Shown: in pieces, positions 9,127-18,258 of the stretch
Position numbering within the stretch: position 1 is the first letter of the stretch
How the letters are laid out: each line of letters starts with the position of its first letter
NCBI RefSeq assembly: GCF_900107125.1
Contig: NZ_FNOU01000001.1
Coordinates: 124,001-188,000 of the forward strand
Direction: 5' to 3'
DNA length: 64,000 nt
Source of the DNA: Eubacterium barkeri
Lineage (GTDB): Bacteria; Bacillota; Clostridia; Eubacteriales; Eubacteriaceae
Program-made: the position numbers and the translations under genes
The notes under the pieces: generated by a model
The model's input: only the letters and a program-made list of their open reading frames with translations
Databases searched by the model: none
What the model was told of the DNA's origin: nothing

Positions 9127-10831
9127 GCGTTATTTTGCGTTAACGGATCAAGGCGCAAGGGGCTTAGTCAAGGCGAGTCTGGCGGCTTTTGGGGTGTATG
9201 TTGTCAACATGTTGCCGGCCATCCTGCTGATGCTCTTGTTTGATGCCCTGGTTTTGGGAAATGTCAAAAGCAACCTCTTTTACATTGGGTTTTCGCTCGT
9301 CATCCTCATACTCATGTATGTCCTGCTGAGGACGGAGTACAACACTCTATACAACGCCACTTATGAAGAGAGTGCCCACCTGAGGATCGACATTGCAGAA
9401 ACGCTGAGTCGGTTGCCCCTTTCCTACTTTTCCAGACATGATTTGTCCGATTTGTCCCAGACCATCATGGCGGATGTTTCGGCCATCGAACACGCCATGA
9501 GTCATGCCATGGCCAAGGCAATTGGCTTCTTCCTTTTCTTTCCCCTGGCAGCACTTTTACTGCTCAAGGGGAATATGGAACTGGGAATGGCTGTGGTACT
9601 GCCCATTGTCATGGGATTTTTACTCATCCTCTGGTCAAAAAAAATCCAATTAAAGGAAAACACCAAATACTATGCCAAGCTTCGGGATAACTCCGACAGC
9701 TTTCAGGAGGCCATCGAGCTCCAGCAGGAAATTAAGAGTTTTGGACTGGTGGAGAAAACGAAGAAAGACTTGTACAAAAAAATGGATGAGGGTGAAAAAA
9801 TCCATCTCAAAACAGAGATTACTGCGGCCGCCCCCCTTCTGTTATCCGGAATGGTCGTACAAATCGCCGTTGCCATCGTCCTGCTGGTGGGGGCCGGGCT
9901 GCTGTGGAATGGCGAAATCAGCATCCTGTACCTGATTGGGTATATCCTGGTAGCCATAAAAATTAAAGAAGCCGTGGATGGGGTCACCCAAAACGTGACA
10001 GAGCTGTATTATATCGATGCCATGATCAAACGCATTAAAGAAATACGGGAGACTGAGGTTCAGAAGGGGGCTGATGCAGAAATTACGGACTGTACTATCA
10101 CCCTCCAAAAGGTATCCTTCTCCTACAATGATGACACCGCGGTTTTAAAGGACATCAGCTTTACGGCGAACCAAAATGAAGTCACCGCCCTTGTGGGGAT
10201 GTCCGGATGTGGAAAAACCACTATCCTGCGCCTGATTTCCAGGCTCTATGATTACGACGGTGGAAGCATTAAAATCGGAGGAGAGGCTATCAAAAGAATT
10301 TCGACCAAGGCCCTCTTTGAAAAAATATCCATCGTATTCCAGGATGTCATGCTCTTTAATACATCCATCATGGAAAACATACGCATTGGTAACCCACAAG
10401 CCACCGATGGGGAAGTTGAAAATGCGGCCCGACTGGCCAATTGTGAGTCCTTTATAAAAGCGCTGCCCAGTGGCTACCAAACGGTCATTGGAGAAAATGG
10501 TGCTGCCTTGTCCGGTGGAGAAAGGCAGCGGCTCTCCATTGCCAGAGCCTTTCTTAAAAATGCTCCGGTCATTATTTTAGATGAAATCGCCGCTTCATTG
10601 GATGTGGATAATGAAAAGAAAATCCAGGAAAGTCTCAACACTCTTATTAAGGGTAAAACCGTCATCATTATCTCCCATCGGCTAAAATCCATTGAGAATG
10701 TGGATCAGATTGTCGTTATCGATAAGGGTACCGTTGAGTCAGCCGGAGGGCATGGCCAATTGATGGAAAAATCAAAAATTTACAGGAATTTAGTGGAAAA
10801 AGCCAAGATGGCAGAAGCATTTGAGTATTAA
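9110..10831 (+). CDS. ABC exporter half-transporter (second of the pair)
   Basis: This 573-residue partner of the preceding gene overlaps it by 17 nt, which suggests translational coupling. Six predicted membrane helices (to about residue 300) precede an ATPase with Walker A GMSGCGKTT near 363, LSGGERQRLSIARAF near 467, Walker B VIILDEIAASLD and ISHRLKS. In the Walker B to D-loop region, ILDEIAASLD replaces the commoner DEATSALD but keeps the catalytic Glu. ATG 9110 is chosen because GGAGG lies 7 nt upstream. Siderophore/metallophore-type pairs are one possibility; drug export is another. Confidence 0.9.
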   Translation: MKNVFKRYFALTDQGARGLVKASLAAFGVYVVNMLPAILLMLLFDALVLGNVKSNLFYIGFSLVILILMYVLLRTEYNTLYNATYEESAHLRIDIAETLSRLPLSYFSRHDLSDLSQTIMADVSAIEHAMSHAMAKAIGFFLFFPLAALLLLKGNMELGMAVVLPIVMGFLLILWSKKIQLKENTKYYAKLRDNSDSFQEAIELQQEIKSFGLVEKTKKDLYKKMDEGEKIHLKTEITAAAPLLLSGMVVQIAVAIVLLVGAGLLWNGEISILYLIGYILVAIKIKEAVDGVTQNVTELYYIDAMIKRIKEIRETEVQKGADAEITDCTITLQKVSFSYNDDTAVLKDISFTANQNEVTALVGMSGCGKTTILRLISRLYDYDGGSIKIGGEAIKRISTKALFEKISIVFQDVMLFNTSIMENIRIGNPQATDGEVENAARLANCESFIKALPSGYQTVIGENGAALSGGERQRLSIARAFLKNAPVIILDEIAASLDVDNEKKIQESLNTLIKGKTVIIISHRLKSIENVDQIVVIDKGTVESAGGHGQLMEKSKIYRNLVEKAKMAEAFEY

Positions 10832-10843
10832 AGGAGGTCTGGA

Positions 10844-11437
10844 ATGCGTCAAAAGCTTAACGTAAAAGATTTAATCAATGTTGGTTTGTTTACGGTGTTA
10901 ATTTTTATTTTCACATTTGTGGGTGGCATGATTGGGTTCATCCCGGTTCTGATGCCCCTCGTCCCCTTTACTTGCGGGTTGCTTTCGGGACCGGTGGACA
11001 TGCTTTATGCCACAAAAATCAGAAAGCCCGGGATGCTCCTAATCGAGCAGATTATCATCGCCATTCTCTTCGTTGTTACAGGCCATGGCCCCTGGATGCT
11101 GGCCACCGCTGCGGTTGGGGGACTTATTGGGGAATGCATCTTAAAAAAAGGGCATTACAGCAGCATAAAATACGCGCGTCTGGCCTTTAGTGCCATGGCC
11201 ATTTCCGGCCTGGGAAACTGGATTCCAATCTTCTTTGCGCGGGAAAAATACATCGAACAAATGCTGTTAATGGGTTATGGTCAGGAATACGCCGATAAAA
11301 TGATGGGGGTATTGCCCAATTGGTCGCTGGTGCCCATTACCCTTCTGGGAATACTTGGCACCTATATTGGATGCACCATCGGCATTGCCATTCTGAAAAA
11401 GCATTTTGTCAAAGCCGGCATGATTAAAGGGGTATGA
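10844..11437 (+). CDS. ECF transporter substrate-binding (S) component, MptD/Trep_Strep family
   Basis: The 197-residue polytopic protein has about five to six hydrophobic helices and a strong AAGGAGG site. The N-terminal KDLINVGLFTVLIFIFTFVG and the GGLIGECI region match the MptD/Trep_Strep family of putative S components. The next two genes supply the EcfT and EcfA parts, so the complete importer is encoded here. Substrate specificity of this family is not settled; physical linkage to paired ABC half-transporters and AraC is recurrent. Family call is good, ligand unknown. Confidence 0.8.
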   Translation: MRQKLNVKDLINVGLFTVLIFIFTFVGGMIGFIPVLMPLVPFTCGLLSGPVDMLYATKIRKPGMLLIEQIIIAILFVVTGHGPWMLATAAVGGLIGECILKKGHYSSIKYARLAFSAMAISGLGNWIPIFFAREKYIEQMLLMGYGQEYADKMMGVLPNWSLVPITLLGILGTYIGCTIGIAILKKHFVKAGMIKGV

Positions 11438-12156
11438 CGCACGTGGGCGCAATATTCAGGCAAAAGCTGGATTTCAGGACCAAGCTCTTCATGACAATCG
11501 TCATTGCCTATACGCTGCTGCTGGGAAATTTGCAGCAGAAGTATCTGGTTGTCGCCGTGGCGGCATCGCTTTTACCTTACCTGCTGTTAATCGCCCAGGG
11601 GTATTACAAAGAAGCATTCAAGGGAGGCGCCTTTATTTTGGCAGCTGCCCTGGTACAGGAATTCTTCTTATACCATGTCACCGGGCTGTTATCATCCTTA
11701 CTTCTGTTCATCACCATGTTGTTTTTACGGATGCTTCCGGGTTTGATGATGGGTAAATACACCCTGGTTTCAACCGATATGAGCGAACTGGTTTGTGCAT
11801 TGAAAAAAATGAGGATGCCGGACCAGATTATCATCCCCATCACTGTCATGGCTCGGTTCTTCTATACCGTCAGAGAAGATTACGGCCAAATCAAAGAGGC
11901 CATGTACCTGCATGGCCTGACCACCAGGCGGCTGATAGGCCACCCCATGAGGCTGTTCGAGTACCGGGTCGTGCCGCTTTTAATGTGTCTGACCCGGACC
12001 GCCGACGAGGTTGCTTTGTCCGCCGTCACCCGCGGCATGGACGTGGGCAGCCCTAAAAGCAGTATTTCAGATTCAAAATTAAAAGCCATTGACGGCATAT
12101 TCTTCGGGCTGATGCTGGTGCTCATTGGGTTTTATCTATGGGGGAAATATGCTTAA
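11434..12156 (+). CDS. ECF transporter transmembrane coupling protein (EcfT-like)
   Basis: This 240-residue membrane protein starts in an ATGA overlap with the S-component gene. It has several N-terminal hydrophobic helices and a cytoplasmic coupling region with the two Ala-Arg-Gly type motifs of EcfT, seen as EAMYLHGLTTRR and SAVTRGMDVG. These motifs contact the grooves of the EcfA ATPases. It is required to energise the neighbouring S component. No unusual features. Confidence 0.85.
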   Translation: MTHVGAIFRQKLDFRTKLFMTIVIAYTLLLGNLQQKYLVVAVAASLLPYLLLIAQGYYKEAFKGGAFILAAALVQEFFLYHVTGLLSSLLLFITMLFLRMLPGLMMGKYTLVSTDMSELVCALKKMRMPDQIIIPITVMARFFYTVREDYGQIKEAMYLHGLTTRRLIGHPMRLFEYRVVPLLMCLTRTADEVALSAVTRGMDVGSPKSSISDSKLKAIDGIFFGLMLVLIGFYLWGKYA

Positions 12157-13552
12157 AATAAAAGATTTCGAAATAAAATACGACGAGACGCTTTTTAAAA
12201 AAGCGGATTTAGCAGTAAAACAAGGTGAAATCGCCGTCGTCTGCGGTGGATCCGGCAGTGGAAAAAGCAGTTTGCTCAAGGCCATCAATGGAATCATTTC
12301 CGAATCCCATGGTGTCGAACTGAAGGGTGATATTGAATTTGAGGGCCAATCCATTCTAAAAAAGAGCATCTCAGAGCGCAGCCAATTCATATCCACCGTA
12401 TTTCAAAACCCCAAAACACAATTCTTCTGTATCAACACCACCGACGAATTGGCCTTTGCCCTGGAAAACAGGAATATACCAAGGGAAGAAATCTTAAAAA
12501 GGATTGGCCATTATACCCGTTTGCTGCACACCGCCCACTTACTGGATAAAAATATCTTCACCCTTTCGGGGGGAGAAAAGCAGCTGGTGGCCATAACGGC
12601 AGCCGCCTGCATGGATAATGCCATTTATCTTTTTGATGAACCCTCAGCCTCATTGGACCAGGCTTCCATCGTATTGCTGAAAAACATACTCCTTAAGCTG
12701 AAAAAAATGGGGAAAATCGTCATCGTGGCAGAGCATCGATTATACTACCTGCGGGAAATCATGGACCATCTGGTGGTCCTTCAGGATAAAAAAATGGCAG
12801 TCCTCCATACTGTTGGCACCACACCATCTCAGTGGGATAGGGTGTCAGAGCGGTACGGGCTGCGGACGTTTAAAGAAATCTCCAAAGCGGATCTGAAAAA
12901 CCTCCGGTACCAGCGCATACACCTAACCCGGGGGAAAAACGATGTTAACGGGGAAGAAGCATTGGTCTGTCAACACTTCCAGGCCAAGTATGGCCGGCGG
13001 GAGGTTCTGGATCTGTGCATCACCTTTCCCGCCGGCATTAACTTTATCATTGGAGAAAATGGCGTGGGGAAAACGACCTTCATCAAGACCCTATCCAGAT
13101 TAAAGAGGCGGTGTGGGAAAAGCTATTATAAAAAGAAAAGAATAAAAAAGAGCTACGCTTTTATGGGCCAGGTCATGCAGGATGTTAACTACCAAATCTT
13201 TACAGAATCGGTTTGGCAGGAGATCTCCATCGCCAGCTCTGATGACGGAGTCAAGAAAAAGGTGCTGGCAGAGCTGGATTTATACGATAAACGGGATGCC
13301 CACCCCCAGATATTATCCGGCGGAGAAAAGCAACGTCTCTTAATCGGACTGGCCAAGGTATCCGATAAGCCCGTCATCATTCTGGATGAACCCACCAGCG
13401 GCCTGTGCAAGGCAAAAATGATGCGGATCATTCAGTATCTCCACCACATGCAGGCTCAGGGAAAGGTCATCCTCGTCATTACCCACGACTACGAATTCAT
13501 CCAAAAATGTGGGGGAAGGGTTTATGAATTTGTCCGGGAAGAGGCGCCTTAA
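12149..13552 (+). CDS. Fused tandem ATPase of an ECF transporter (EcfA1-EcfA2 type)
   Basis: The 467-residue protein contains two complete ABC ATPase domains. The first has Walker A GGSGSGKSS, signature LSGGEKQLVAI and Walker B YLFDEPSASLD. The second has GENGVGKTT, LSGGEKQRLLIG and IILDEPTSGL. Both ATPases of the ECF module are therefore in one polypeptide. ATG 12149 is chosen over an upstream TTG because GGGGGA precedes it; it overlaps the EcfT stop. It ends the five-gene transport operon, and no clear terminator follows. Confidence 0.9.
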   Translation: MLKIKDFEIKYDETLFKKADLAVKQGEIAVVCGGSGSGKSSLLKAINGIISESHGVELKGDIEFEGQSILKKSISERSQFISTVFQNPKTQFFCINTTDELAFALENRNIPREEILKRIGHYTRLLHTAHLLDKNIFTLSGGEKQLVAITAAACMDNAIYLFDEPSASLDQASIVLLKNILLKLKKMGKIVIVAEHRLYYLREIMDHLVVLQDKKMAVLHTVGTTPSQWDRVSERYGLRTFKEISKADLKNLRYQRIHLTRGKNDVNGEEALVCQHFQAKYGRREVLDLCITFPAGINFIIGENGVGKTTFIKTLSRLKRRCGKSYYKKKRIKKSYAFMGQVMQDVNYQIFTESVWQEISIASSDDGVKKKVLAELDLYDKRDAHPQILSGGEKQRLLIGLAKVSDKPVIILDEPTSGLCKAKMMRIIQYLHHMQAQGKVILVITHDYEFIQKCGGRVYEFVREEAP

Positions 13553-13645
13553 GGTTACTTCTTTTCTGAAACAGGCATTTCTTGGGAGTGTTTTACTTGG
13601 GCGATATAACGGTGAAGGGCATCAACCGCAGAATATTTTGCGAGT

Positions 13646-13662
13646 TTTGCATAAAATGCAAA
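13646..13662. promoter_or_regulatory. Candidate enhancer site for the sigma-54 activator
   Basis: TTTGCATAAAATGCAAA is a perfect 17-nt palindrome lying 107-123 nt upstream of the sigma-54 promoter of the GRE gene, where enhancer-binding proteins usually bind. A related half site TTTTGCGAG lies 8 nt before it. The same TTTGCA element recurs before the other two sigma-54 promoters in the window. Assignment to the encoded activator is inference. The rest of the 285-nt intergenic region holds no gene. Confidence 0.55.
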
Positions 13663-13768
13663 TTATTCTTCAAAAATAAGAAAGCTCAAAAGGGCATGAA
13701 ATTATTTTAAAATAATAAAAGAACGCTTAATACCAAGGAATAGGATGATTTATTGATTTTTTATAGAT

Positions 13769-13785
13769 TTGGCACAAAAATTGCT
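13769..13785 (+). promoter_or_regulatory. Sigma-54 (-24/-12) promoter of the glycyl radical enzyme gene
   Basis: TTGGCACAAAAATTGCT has the invariant GG at 13771-13772 and GC at 13783-13784, separated by exactly 10 nt, and all conserved -24 bases. It is 53 nt before the start codon. Transcription should need RpoN and an AAA+ activator. Confidence 0.88.
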
Positions 13786-13837
13786 TTAATTTATATTACC
13801 ACTCATGGAGAGAACATTTTATTAGGAGGTAATATCA

Positions 13838-16231
13838 ATGACTAAAGCATATTGGAATCGAATTGAAGCGTTGCGCCAGCAGTATCTGGACACCCGGGTG
13901 GATATGGACGTCTACAATGCCAAATACCTGACCGAGGGATTTAAGGCATCCGAGGGACAGCCCTGGATTATTCAGAAAGCAACGGGCTTCAAGCACCAGT
14001 GCCTGAAAAAGAATATCTATATCTTAGACAATGAGCTATTGGTGGGTGGGGCCGCCTTTAAGCCCAGGGCTGGCATTTTGTGTGCAGACAGCTCCTGCTC
14101 TATCCTGGACCGTGAATTAGATACCATCAGCACCCGGAAGTTTGACCCCTTTTATCTCAGCGAAGAGGGAAAGAAGGTCTTTACCGAAGAGGTATCGGAC
14201 TATTGGAAGCAAAAGTGTATGTTAGACCGGTGGCGTGCCATGGCACCGGAAAAAATGGAAATCCTCCGGGACTGCGGGATGATCTACATCGACCGAAAGG
14301 CAGTTCGGGGCTATGGGGAGACCACTGCGGGCTGGACCACCTTGCTGGCTAAGGGGATTGGTGGCATTAAGAAGGAAGCCGAAGAAAAACTGGCCCAGCT
14401 GGATGAATCCCATGTGGGCGATTTGGAAAAAAGCATCTTCCTCAAGGCGGAGATTATCGCGGCCGAAGGCATCATCGCCCTGGCCAATCGCCATGCCGAT
14501 TTGGCAGAGGCCATGGCCAAAGAATGTACCGACCCGGTCCGAAAGGCTGAGCTTCTCAAAATCGCAGAAATCAATCGACGGGTACCGGAGCATCCGGCCA
14601 GGACTTTCTACGAAGCCGTGCAGTCCATGTTGACCTACGAATACGCCATCTATATGGAACAAAATGCCTCCTCTTATAATCTGGGGCGCATTGACCAATA
14701 TCTCTATCCCTTCTATAAGGCGGATCTGAAAGCCGGGATTCTTGATGATGATGGGGCCCAGGAATTAATGGATTGTCTCTGGATTAAAATTGCAGAACTG
14801 TCCCTCTTCCAGGACGAAGTTACGGCTCAATTCGCCGCGGGCTATTGCATCACTGTCCAGGTTACCGCTGGGGGCATCGACCAATACGGCAACGATGCCG
14901 TCAACGAGCTGTCCTATAAGGTCATCCAGGCCACCATGGATGTGCGGTTCAAGGAACCCAATATGTCCATTCGCTACAATATCGCCAAGAATCCGGATGC
15001 CTTCCTCTATAAAGCGGCCGAAGCACTGCGCATGGGTCTGAGTATGCCAGCGGTATACCACGACGATGCGGGAATCCGGATGCTGCTCAATAAGGGTGTG
15101 CCCTTGAGTGAAGCCTGGGACTGGAACCCCTGCGGCTGTGTGGAAACCAACCTGGAAGGCCGGATGAAGCAATACACCGATATGGCCGATATCAACATGG
15201 GAGGCATCATCGAAATGGCTCTGAACAATGGGGTCAGCCGCAAGACCGGCCAGCAGGTTTCCGTGGCAACGGGTGATCCCCGGGATTTTAAAACCTTCGA
15301 AGAATTCTTTGATGCCGTCAAGGCCCAGATTCGCTATTTCGTCAAGGTGGTGGTTTCCGGCAACCAGCTTCTGGATTATCTGAGCATGAATTACCGTCCT
15401 GTCCCGGCCCTGTCTCTGACCTACCCCCACTGCATGGAATCCTACACGGATTACAGCACCGGCGGTGCCAAGTATAACTGTGGCGGTGGGGTCATCACCG
15501 TGGGTCAGGCCGATATCATCAATTCCATCGCAGCGGTGAAATACCTGGTCTACGATGAAAAGAAAATCACCATGGATGAACTGTGCCAGGCCCTGGCGGC
15601 CAATTTTGAAGGCTATGAAGACATCCAACAGATGTGTATGAATGCCCCGAAATACGGCAACGATGATGAACGGGCCGACTTCTGTGTCGGTGAGGTCTTC
15701 ACCTATGTTACCGATGAATTTGAAAAATACGACACCAAATTCGGGAAGATGACCACGGGGATGCTGCCCGTCTCCGGCAACACACCCATTGGGGTCTGGG
15801 TCGGGGCGTTGCCCTCCGGTCGCTACGCCGGAACCCCCCTCACCGATGGCATCGGCGCCACGGGTGGCACGGATGTCAATGGACCGACGGCATTATTGAA
15901 ATCCGTGAGCCACATTCCCCACGCGCGCTTCACCCAGGGAACCCAGCTCAATATGAAGCTTGAACCCTCCATTCTGGAAGGGGAAGAAGGCCTGCATAAC
16001 CTCATGAATATGCTCAAGACCCAGTGTACCCTGGATATCTACCACTCCCAGTTTAACGTGGTGGATAAGAGCATCCTCCTGGACGCCCAGGTGCATCCGG
16101 AGAATCATCGGGACCTGCTCATCCGTGTGGCCGGCTACACTGCCTTCTTCGTGGAACTGGGCAAGGAGGTCCAGGACGAAATCATCGGACGGACAGAAAT
16201 CTCTTCCTGGCAGGGCTGTGGCTGCCGATAA
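13838..16231 (+). CDS. Glycyl radical enzyme of the pyruvate formate-lyase superfamily, substrate unassigned
   Basis: The 797-residue protein has the PFL-like N-terminal domain and the active-site loop CGCVET, with thiyl Cys434 (or Cys432) and Glu436. The C-terminal glycyl radical motif is RVAGYTAFFVELGKEVQDEI, with radical Gly766. The Cys-x-Glu pair belongs to the eliminase/decarboxylase branch (choline lyase, diol dehydratases, hydroxyproline dehydratase, arylacetate decarboxylases, sulfolyases) and not to PFL itself, which has two adjacent Cys. The tail ends SSWQGCGCR, an unusual Cys-rich extension after the radical domain. A probable activase is encoded 15 kb away under a matching sigma-54 promoter. 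No shell-protein or small-subunit genes are nearby. Oxygen-sensitive and post-translationally activated by family analogy. Class certain, reaction not. Confidence 0.93.
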   Translation: MTKAYWNRIEALRQQYLDTRVDMDVYNAKYLTEGFKASEGQPWIIQKATGFKHQCLKKNIYILDNELLVGGAAFKPRAGILCADSSCSILDRELDTISTRKFDPFYLSEEGKKVFTEEVSDYWKQKCMLDRWRAMAPEKMEILRDCGMIYIDRKAVRGYGETTAGWTTLLAKGIGGIKKEAEEKLAQLDESHVGDLEKSIFLKAEIIAAEGIIALANRHADLAEAMAKECTDPVRKAELLKIAEINRRVPEHPARTFYEAVQSMLTYEYAIYMEQNASSYNLGRIDQYLYPFYKADLKAGILDDDGAQELMDCLWIKIAELSLFQDEVTAQFAAGYCITVQVTAGGIDQYGNDAVNELSYKVIQATMDVRFKEPNMSIRYNIAKNPDAFLYKAAEALRMGLSMPAVYHDDAGIRMLLNKGVPLSEAWDWNPCGCVETNLEGRMKQYTDMADINMGGIIEMALNNGVSRKTGQQVSVATGDPRDFKTFEEFFDAVKAQIRYFVKVVVSGNQLLDYLSMNYRPVPALSLTYPHCMESYTDYSTGGAKYNCGGGVITVGQADIINSIAAVKYLVYDEKKITMDELCQALAANFEGYEDIQQMCMNAPKYGNDDERADFCVGEVFTYVTDEFEKYDTKFGKMTTGMLPVSGNTPIGVWVGALPSGRYAGTPLTDGIGATGGTDVNGPTALLKSVSHIPHARFTQGTQLNMKLEPSILEGEEGLHNLMNMLKTQCTLDIYHSQFNVVDKSILLDAQVHPENHRDLLIRVAGYTAFFVELGKEVQDEIIGRTEISSWQGCGCR

Positions 16232-16254
16232 GACGATAGATTGATTAACCAAGG

Positions 16255-16282
16255 AGCTTCCTTTTACGGAGGCTTCTTTTTT
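16255..16282 (+). terminator. Rho-independent terminator of the glycyl radical enzyme gene
   Basis: AGCTTCC pairs with GGAGGCT (one G-U) around TTTTAC and is followed by TCTTTTTT. The GRE gene is therefore probably a single-gene transcript. Confidence 0.75.
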
Positions 16283-16412
16283 CACAAATGACTTTGCCTG
16301 CTATCACGAATCCTATGCCGGAAATCGGACATGGTCCTGGGTCGGTATCATAGAAATTTCTTCTGTGGTAGAGTAGGGAAAGAAAAGAGATAGCACTGCA
16401 AAGGAGGCGAAA

Positions 16413-17777
16413 ATGGATAACGGAAATCGTAATTTAACCCAGGGGGCCATTGTAAAGGGGCTGTTTTGGTTCGCCCTGCCATTGCTGGCGAGCAGCCTCA
16501 TCCAGCAGCTTTACAACACGGTGGACCTCATCTTTGTGGGAAACCTCCTGGGGACAGAGGCCGCCGCTGCCGTAGGATCGACCAGCCTGTTGACCAACTG
16601 CATCATTGGCTTTTTTAATGGGCTGGGCGTGGGGGTCGGCGTGGTGGTCGCCCAGTTTTATGGTGGCCGTCGGAACAACGAGGTGAAGGAAACCATCCAC
16701 ACCGCCGCAGGGCTGACCATCTTACTCTCGGTAGTGGTGGTCATTTTGGGGTGGATGGCCTGTCCCATATTTTTGAGATGGATGCAGATCCCCGAGGCAA
16801 TCATGGGGATGTCCTTAACCTATATCCGCATTTATATGCTCAGCGTCTTTTCCATCGTCAGCTACAATACCAGTGCCGGCGTCCTGCGGGCATTGGGCAA
16901 TTCGCGGTCGCCCATGCTCTATCAGCTGCTGGGCGGCATCATCAATGTGGCCGCCAACACCCTGTTTATTGCGGTGTTCCCCCTGGGGATTGCCGGTGCC
17001 GCCCTGGCCACCCTGCTTTCCCAGAGTGTTGCGGCAATCCTCACCGTTGGGCATCTGTGTCGGTTATCCCAGGACCTTCGGCTGGAATTCCGAAGGATTA
17101 CCATCAAGCTGGTGCTGGCCCGGCGAATTTTTATCATCGCCATTCCCGAGGCCATCCGATCCATGCTCATCACCCTGGCGAATCTCGTGGTTCAGACCCA
17201 GATTAATACCCTGGGGGTGGACAGTATGGCGGCCTATGCGGCATATTGCAAGGCTGAGGGATTCCTCTATCTTCCCCAGTGGGCCATCGGCCAGGCCAAC
17301 ACCGTCATGGTGGGCCAGAATCTGGGGGCCGGCCAGCTGAAACGGGCAGAGAAAAGCACCCGTACCGCCCTGGTCATGGCCATCGGCATCACCTTGGCCA
17401 TTAGCGGACTCATTCTGATTTTCCCGGAGATGGTTTTCCGGATGTTCTCCAATGATCCCACCATCATCGATCTCAGCGTTAAAATTGCCCAGGTGACCTT
17501 CGGGTTCTACTTCCTTTACGCCATCGTAGAGGTGCTCTCCGGGGCCATTCGCGGGGCGGGAAAGAGTACACCGCCCATGGTCGTCTCCTTAATCAATATG
17601 TGTGGTGTCCGCCTGATCATCCTGAAGGTGGCGCTGATGTTCGTCCATACCGTCAATGGCATTGCCATCGTCTTCCCCTTGACCTGGGTGACCACCAGCC
17701 TTTCCATTGTCCTGTATTATCGTAGCGGCCGCTGGAAGACATCGGGGATGGCAGCAGCTGAAGGTGTGAAGGAGTAA
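16413..17777 (+). CDS. MATE-family multidrug/cation efflux transporter
   Basis: The 454-residue protein has 12 predicted membrane helices in two MatE repeats. It opens with the typical GLFWFALPLLASSLIQQLYN and NTVDLIFVGNLLG motifs, and the second repeat has QPTNTVMVGQNLGAG-like text (here GQANTVMVGQNLGAG). It exchanges substrate for Na+ or H+. AGGAGG precedes the ATG. It lies downstream of the GRE but beyond a terminator, so it is probably separately expressed. Whether it exports a product of the GRE pathway is unknown. Confidence 0.9.
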   Translation: MDNGNRNLTQGAIVKGLFWFALPLLASSLIQQLYNTVDLIFVGNLLGTEAAAAVGSTSLLTNCIIGFFNGLGVGVGVVVAQFYGGRRNNEVKETIHTAAGLTILLSVVVVILGWMACPIFLRWMQIPEAIMGMSLTYIRIYMLSVFSIVSYNTSAGVLRALGNSRSPMLYQLLGGIINVAANTLFIAVFPLGIAGAALATLLSQSVAAILTVGHLCRLSQDLRLEFRRITIKLVLARRIFIIAIPEAIRSMLITLANLVVQTQINTLGVDSMAAYAAYCKAEGFLYLPQWAIGQANTVMVGQNLGAGQLKRAEKSTRTALVMAIGITLAISGLILIFPEMVFRMFSNDPTIIDLSVKIAQVTFGFYFLYAIVEVLSGAIRGAGKSTPPMVVSLINMCGVRLIILKVALMFVHTVNGIAIVFPLTWVTTSLSIVLYYRSGRWKTSGMAAAEGVKE

Positions 17778-17835
17778 GACAGAAGCACGTTAAAAGGGCG
17801 GTGCATGCAATAAAAAGAAGCCGGCAGCGATGGTC

Positions 17836-18202
17836 TGATATGCCCCTTGTCAAGTAGACAAGTAAAATATCTAAAATTAAGTGTTGATGAATGGCCACAC
17901 CGTTTCAAGTGTGGTCATTTTTCTATGCACACCATTTTTCTTTATATTTCTCAATTCGTTTGTTCTTAGCTATAGGATATTCTGTTGGTTTATCCGAAGT
18001 TAATGCTTCAATCCGTACTTCCAGAGGTGACTTGCACTGATATCTTTCTTTAGTTGCCAGATATTCATATAAGCTTAAACCGTCAAGATACTCTTGAGAA
18101 ACCATTGCTCTGAACTCTGGCGTGTGTGGTGATTTAGACATGAAAATACCTCCTAAGTAGATTTTGGTTATTTACCTTGTCTACTTAAGAGGTATCATAT
18201 CA
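17836..18202. mobile_element. Internally deleted IS3-family element with terminal inverted repeats
   Basis: The 367-bp element starts TGATATG and ends CATATCA (the TG...CA ends of IS3). The inverted repeats extend imperfectly inward through AAGTAGACAAG / CTTGTCTACTT. It is flanked by the 3-bp direct repeat GTC (17833-17835 and 18203-18205), a target duplication of IS3 size. It contains only a fused transposase fragment on the minus strand, so it is non-autonomous unless served in trans. Confidence 0.8.
17923..18141 (-). pseudogene. IS3 transposase remnant: start of orfA joined to the end of orfB
   Basis: The 72-codon frame begins MSKSPHTPEFRAMVSQEYLD, the usual start of an IS3 OrfA helix-turn-helix protein. 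It ends in KNKRIEKYKEKWCA, which resembles the C-terminus of the OrfB integrase. The catalytic DDE core is absent, so a deletion of roughly 1 kb has joined the two ends in frame. AGGAGGT precedes the start. No transposase activity is expected. Confidence 0.75.
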
Positions 18203-18258
18203 GTCATCACTGCCGGCTTCTTTGTTATTTGGAGTGTGATTAATGTGGTGAAATGTTA

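Larger units (their letters stand above)
17815..18222. terminator. Terminator split by an insertion: the two arms flank a 367-bp IS3 derivative
   Basis: AAGAAGCCGGCAG (17815-17827) and CTGCCGGCTTCTT (18210-18222) are perfect complements. They end in T-rich DNA and lie between the convergent MATE and alcohol dehydrogenase genes. The mobile element occupies the loop. Before insertion this would have been a 13-bp bidirectional terminator; read-through may now be higher. Confidence 0.75.

Noticed and set aside
13838-16231. Naming the GRE as choline trimethylamine-lyase (CutC)
   Set aside because: The C-x-E motif is shared by many GRE families, the flanking residues (CGCVET) and length are not diagnostic, and no microcompartment or aldehyde genes adjoin it.
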